Source of the DNA: Simkaniaceae bacterium
GTDB taxonomy: Bacteria; Chlamydiota; Chlamydiia; Chlamydiales; Simkaniaceae
Assembly: GCA_018399055.1 (NCBI GenBank)
Contig: CP073762.1
Span: 434,001 to 498,000, forward strand
Direction: 5' to 3'
DNA length: 64,000 nucleotides
The position numbers were made by a program, and so were the translations under genes. This document shows positions 60,483 to 64,000 of the stretch, one piece after another (position 1 is the stretch's first letter; the number at the start of each line of letters is the position of its first letter). The notes below the pieces were generated by a model, which was not told where the DNA came from, ran no database searches, and worked only from the letters and a program-made list of their open reading frames with translations.

Positions 60483-61913
60483 TTAATCCACTTCTAGGGA
60501 TTGTTGCTTGAGCAATTCCTCTGCACTGGGAGTTAAACTAGCAGCAAGAACTCTCATAAAGAATTTGTCCATTCGCATAGAAAATTCTTGTCCCCCTTCG
60601 GTTTCAAAGTATTGAGGAGCTCCGTACGTATTAACAATTATCTCATTTTCTGGTTGGATAAGAGAAGCGTTCAACATCCGGGCCTGAGTGTAATAATTTT
60701 TATGTGGTTCTTTTTCAACATCCGTAGAAACAACAGACATTTTTTTCCCTGCAAAACCTTTAGGAATACCATATTCTTCACAAGGGTAGGCAACAGTGTC
60801 AACGATGGGCTTAGGAACTAAAATTTGAAAGAGAGCTCCTAAGTCACGGTTTCCTCTTTTCCCAAACTCGATTTCCCTTTGCTCTACGGAACGCTCTTTT
60901 TCCACCCAACGAGAAGCATCTGTTGCACCATCGGCAAGAAGAAGTGAATACTCGCGATAAAATTCTTTTCTGACTAGCTTGTTTGGCAAGAGTCCAAATT
61001 GATCACACATCAGATTAAAAAAGGTTTCCGAGGAGGGTGGGTAGACACTTTTATTTGTAAGAAATAAGTCCCATGTTCCCTCTCCTAGAGTCCAGGCATT
61101 ACAGAAAAGAGAAGGATTGACTGCTAAAATCCAGTCTTTAAGAGGGAGCGCATGATCATCAAATTGTGGGTGGGACATTTCAGCGCAGGGAAATTGAGAT
61201 ACGCTTGTTGGATATTTAGAGTCTTTGGTTTGAGGGAATCTGAACCAATGGACATTTTCAAAAGCGCGATTTGATTCTGGGGGAACTTCACCAGAAGTTC
61301 TATTCATTGTGGCTAGAAGTCTTTTAACAGAATAACCAAACATATAAACGTGGGTATTCATTGAATGGTAGAAAGGTGTGTGAGTATCCATTGTTTCCAT
61401 TTCTGCCTTGAATGTCGCATCTACAATGGCTTTCAGGTTTGGATCAGTCTTTAGCTCGCCTTGAATATTGGTGAGCCCATATCTAACTGGAGGTGTGATT
61501 GGATCCGTTGTTAAAAAGCGTTTTGAAGGAGAGTCCGGCTCTCTTAAGGAATTGCGGCTTTTGTATGAGGAATCTACTAACACCGGAGGCTGGTTTTGTT
61601 TTCTAATTTCTTCAAACGAAGTAGAAGTGTGGACTTTTGGAAGTGCAAATTGGAACAGCGTGCAAATTTTTAACGATTTATGTCCGAGTTTCCCTAGCGG
61701 GTATGTATTGAGTATTGCCCATTCACGGCAGACAAGCACGGCCTGAAAAGTAAATTTTATATCTAAACACTTGAAAATATGCAACCAAAGACCTTTTGGA
61801 AGGTCTAATAGAGGGCTATATTGCGGTAGAGTTTCCCTTGTATCAGAGCTTACTTGCTCCTCAGGGGGTTCTAAACAGAGTTGTGAAAAAGATAAGTTGT
61901 CTACAGCTTCCAT
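60483..61913 (-). CDS. F-box protein, probable host-directed effector
   Basis: A 476-residue protein. Residues 34-70 (PLLDLPKGLWLHIFKCLDIK, then FQAVLVCREWAILNT) have the F-box pattern: L-P-x-x-L-x-x-x-I-F-x-x-L, then x-x-V-C-x-x-W. F-box domains bind Skp1 and recruit targets to a ubiquitin ligase in eukaryotes. The remaining 400 residues are globular, with no motif I can name. They include YHSMNTHVYMFGYSVKRLL and an EEYGIPKGF-type loop that may belong to an uncharacterised catalytic domain. No signal peptide, as for type III effectors. Convergent with the LRR gene and divergent from fic. Confidence 0.85.
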   Translation of the reverse strand: MEAVDNLSFSQLCLEPPEEQVSSDTRETLPQYSPLLDLPKGLWLHIFKCLDIKFTFQAVLVCREWAILNTYPLGKLGHKSLKICTLFQFALPKVHTSTSFEEIRKQNQPPVLVDSSYKSRNSLREPDSPSKRFLTTDPITPPVRYGLTNIQGELKTDPNLKAIVDATFKAEMETMDTHTPFYHSMNTHVYMFGYSVKRLLATMNRTSGEVPPESNRAFENVHWFRFPQTKDSKYPTSVSQFPCAEMSHPQFDDHALPLKDWILAVNPSLFCNAWTLGEGTWDLFLTNKSVYPPSSETFFNLMCDQFGLLPNKLVRKEFYREYSLLLADGATDASRWVEKERSVEQREIEFGKRGNRDLGALFQILVPKPIVDTVAYPCEEYGIPKGFAGKKMSVVSTDVEKEPHKNYYTQARMLNASLIQPENEIIVNTYGAPQYFETEGGQEFSMRMDKFFMRVLAASLTPSAEELLKQQSLEVD

Positions 61914-62106
61914 TTTATTTCATTTGTTAATTTTAAATATTATATTATTATATAAAAAATTTTATTAAAAATCAATATTTTTGTTTTTAATACTATTTAA
62001 TATCGCGTTAATAATGGTCTATTTAAAGCGTTTTATGAACGCTAACCCCTTCTGCCACGTTGAGATCAACCGTAATCTGCTGCTTTACAATAGGTTGCTG
62101 TCGTTC

Positions 62107-62135
62107 TTGATTTATCAGCGATTTGTCAGTATAAT
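62107..62135 (+). promoter_or_regulatory. Predicted fic promoter overlapped by repeat motifs
   Basis: TTGATT (62107-62112) and TATAAT (62130-62135) with a 17-base spacer. An inverted GATTTATCAGC overlaps the -35, and direct copies GCCGATAAA follow at 62151 and 62173. The arrangement suggests an operator. Confidence 0.7.
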
Positions 62136-62170
62136 AGAGATATGAAAAATGCCGATAAATCGCCTTTATT

Positions 62171-63250
62171 ATGCCGATAAAATATCAACCTACTTTCTCC
62201 ATTACCCCTAGGGTTGCCAAGGGACTCATGAGAATTGAAGCTGCGCAAGAAAAGGCTTTGCATCTCCCTTTAACCCCACAAGTCATGGCTAGTTTGCGTG
62301 AAAGCGCCAAGCTAGTGACAACTCACTATTCAACAATGATTGAAGGAAATCGCCTAAGTACAAAAGAAGTGGAAGAGGTTCTCAAATATAAAGGGCATTT
62401 CCCTGGTCGAGAGAGAGACGAAGCTGAGGTGAGGGGATATTATGCTGCTCTAGAATATCTTGAACGTCTTGTAGCAAGAGGAGAGGCAGTTGCTGAAAAG
62501 AGCATCAAAAAGTTTCATGCTCTTGTGATGAACCAAAAGAGTGAGACGCCCTATAGAGAGGGGCAAAATGTTATTCGTGAATCTCAAACAGGGACAATTG
62601 TTTATCTTCCTCCAGAAGCAAATGATGTTTCTAGGCTCATGAGCGGTTTAGTCGAGTGGATCAGAGGATCTTCAGAACTTCCGTGTCCTATTGTTGCGGC
62701 AATCACCCATTACCAGTATGCGACGATACATCCCTACTATGATGGTAATGGACGGACAGCAAGATTGCTTACCACTCTAATCCTTCATTTAGGTGGGTAC
62801 GACCTTAAAGGGCTCTATTCTCTAGAAGAATATTATGCGAGAAATCTTCTCGATTATTATCGGGCGATTAGTATTGGCCCTTCCCATAATTATTACCTAG
62901 GAAGGGCTGAAGCGGACATCACTCCTTGGATAGAGTATTTTATCGAGGGGATGGCGGATTCCTTTGAGAGGGTTGCTATTCAGATGTGTGGGGGAGCTTC
63001 TCGAAAAGAGGAAGATCAATCAAAACTTCTCTTTGAACTCGATCCCAAGAAAAGGAAGGCCTTAGAATTATTTGAGGACTATGCTATTATTACGAGCGCA
63101 CAAGTGGGAGAGTTTTATGGATTCAAGCCCCGCACGAGCTCAAAAATTTGCAAGACATGGGCGGAAGACGGGTTTCTTGAAATTGTAGACCCATCTCGAA
63201 AAGCCAGGAAATATAAACTCTCTGAAAAATACAGGTGTCTTATTAAATGA
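62171..63250 (+). CDS. Fic/DOC-family protein with C-terminal winged helix
   Basis: A 359-residue AMPylase-type protein. The catalytic Fic motif is complete at residues 187-198 (HPYYDGNGRTAR; H, D, GNGR). An N-terminal inhibitory helix is present (STMIEGN at 54-60, the S/T-x-x-x-E-G motif), so activity is probably self-blocked. RDEAEVRGYYAALEYL precedes the core. The C-terminal part (about 290-355; ITSAQVGEFYGFKPRTSSKICKTW) is a winged helix. It AMPylates a protein, target unknown. Its stop overlaps the next ATG by four bases. Confidence 0.93.
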   Translation: MPIKYQPTFSITPRVAKGLMRIEAAQEKALHLPLTPQVMASLRESAKLVTTHYSTMIEGNRLSTKEVEEVLKYKGHFPGRERDEAEVRGYYAALEYLERLVARGEAVAEKSIKKFHALVMNQKSETPYREGQNVIRESQTGTIVYLPPEANDVSRLMSGLVEWIRGSSELPCPIVAAITHYQYATIHPYYDGNGRTARLLTTLILHLGGYDLKGLYSLEEYYARNLLDYYRAISIGPSHNYYLGRAEADITPWIEYFIEGMADSFERVAIQMCGGASRKEEDQSKLLFELDPKKRKALELFEDYAIITSAQVGEFYGFKPRTSSKICKTWAEDGFLEIVDPSRKARKYKLSEKYRCLIK

Positions 63251-64000
63251 AAAATTGGATCATCACCAGCCTGCAGAATCCACGGGTTAAGCAAGCCGTT
63301 AAGCTGCGCGATAAAAGAGAAAGAGATCGGGCGCAGTCCTTTTTGATCGAAGGGTATCGTGAGCTTTTGCGCGGCGTTGAAGGGGGAGTTCCCCTTGTCG
63401 GGCTGTTTTTCTCTCCAGGGCATTTTTTAGGGACTAATGAATCTGCGCTAATCGAAAACATTCGACAGCAAGGTGTTGAAGTCATGGAAGTGAGCAAAGT
63501 AGTCTTTGAAAAGATGTCTTATCGTGATCGTCCTGATGGCCTCTTAGCTATTGCGACGCAAACCCATCTGTCTCTGCAAGATCTCGATTATAAGATTTCA
63601 AAAGATCATCCCCCCTTTTTTTTGATTGCAGAATCCATTGAAAAGCCAGGGAATTTGGGAACGATTCTCCGCTCATGTGATGCAGCAGGTGTTGATGCCC
63701 TTCTTGTGTGCGACCGATGCACTGATATCTTCAACCCTAATGTTGTCCGTGCAAGTGTGGGGACTTTATTTACAGTGCCCGTTGTTGAAGTCGGTAGCGA
63801 AGAAGCAATCGAATGGCTAAAAGATCACAAGATTAAAGCCGTAGCAGCAACACCCGATGCTCCAGAAACATTTACAAAAACCGATTTGACCGGTCCCATT
63901 GCCGTGGCTGTAGGGACTGAACAGCTTGGGCTTTCCAAAAAATGGATGGAGCAAGCAGATATTCAAGTCAGTATTCCGATGCACGGCGCGGCGGACTCCT
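63247..64000 (+). CDS. TrmH/SpoU-family RNA methyltransferase, C-terminus cut by window edge
   Basis: About 251 residues are visible. It has an N-terminal substrate-binding domain (SLQNPRVKQAVKLRDKRERDR, FLIEGYRELLRG) and a SPOUT catalytic domain: IAESIEKPGNLGTILRSCDAAG, PNVVRASVGTLFTVPVV, and VGTEQLGLS. This is the 2'-O-methyltransferase of rRNA or tRNA (RlmB/TrmH group). It starts at an ATG overlapping the fic stop. Only a few residues should be missing. Confidence 0.92.
   Translation, partial: MKNWIITSLQNPRVKQAVKLRDKRERDRAQSFLIEGYRELLRGVEGGVPLVGLFFSPGHFLGTNESALIENIRQQGVEVMEVSKVVFEKMSYRDRPDGLLAIATQTHLSLQDLDYKISKDHPPFFLIAESIEKPGNLGTILRSCDAAGVDALLVCDRCTDIFNPNVVRASVGTLFTVPVVEVGSEEAIEWLKDHKIKAVAATPDAPETFTKTDLTGPIAVAVGTEQLGLSKKWMEQADIQVSIPMHGAADS

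Overview
The window is chromosomal DNA of a member of the phylum Chlamydiota, most likely an environmental, amoeba-associated lineage (Parachlamydiales or Simkania-like) rather than a Chlamydia species. From memory of the C. trachomatis gene order, several blocks match it: rpsL-rpsG-fusA-rpsJ followed by a Tsp-type S41 protease; rplU-rpmA-obg next to a TroA-type metal ABC transporter; nrdR-dksA-lspA; rluB, gpmA, nifS-like and nifU-like together, with birA, rodA and a zntA-type ATPase nearby; a PiT phosphate permease with its DUF47 partner next to glgP. Between these core blocks lie genes that Chlamydia lacks: two-partner secretion, eukaryotic-like domains (F-box, LRR, Sel1, Fic, caspase-like), sulfotransferase-like and glycosyltransferase genes. 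This fits a larger environmental chlamydial genome. The species cannot be named from the sequence alone.

Layout. 1-7.7 kb: acetate kinase (cut by the window edge), glycosyltransferases, an MFS transporter, an unrecognised protein with a possible degenerate C39-like fold, and a GT9 heptosyltransferase. 7.7-19.6 kb: zinc/cadmium P-type ATPase, an amino-acid binding lipoprotein, a secreted propeller-like protein, glycogen phosphorylase, PiT/DUF47 phosphate uptake, a GT4 glycosyltransferase and a sulfotransferase-like protein with a signal peptide. 19.7-31.5 kb: rluB / gpmA-nifS-nifU, two paralogous helical proteins flanking an oppositely oriented possible ADP-ribosyltransferase, tag-birA, rodA and small proteins. 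31.8-37.5 kb: the str operon on the minus strand, the Tsp protease and tRNA-Phe. 37.6-43.2 kb: an S9 peptidase, a TPP-riboswitch operon (SemiSWEET-like transporter plus thiamine pyrophosphokinase), a membrane protein, a tail-anchored caspase-like protein and a Sel1-repeat protein. 43.2-48.9 kb: an MFS exporter and a two-partner secretion pair. 48.9-59.6 kb: obg-rpmA-rplU, OppA, the metal ABC transporter, tRNA-Ser, and a tightly packed nrdR-dksA-lspA-hyp-cinA-methyltransferase run. 59.7-64 kb: LRR protein, F-box protein, Fic protein and an RNA methyltransferase cut by the window edge.

Main observations. (i) A TPP riboswitch controls a SemiSWEET-like gene translationally coupled to thiamine pyrophosphokinase, which suggests that this tiny transporter imports thiamine. 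(ii) The gpmA-coupled NifS-like and NifU-like proteins have lost the catalytic residues of their families: the PLP lysine, PLP-stacking histidine and catalytic cysteine in NifS, and all three scaffold cysteines of the NifU N-domain. They therefore look like a degenerate pair kept in an operon, with only the NifU C-terminal CxxC domain intact. (iii) Several genes look like effectors acting on a eukaryotic host: a caspase-fold protein with a C-terminal membrane anchor, an F-box protein beside an LRR protein, a Fic protein with operator-like repeats over its promoter, a possible U-box/Sel1 protein and a possible ART. (iv) Some gene-free stretches hold long hairpins or multi-helix structures that no annotated feature explains.
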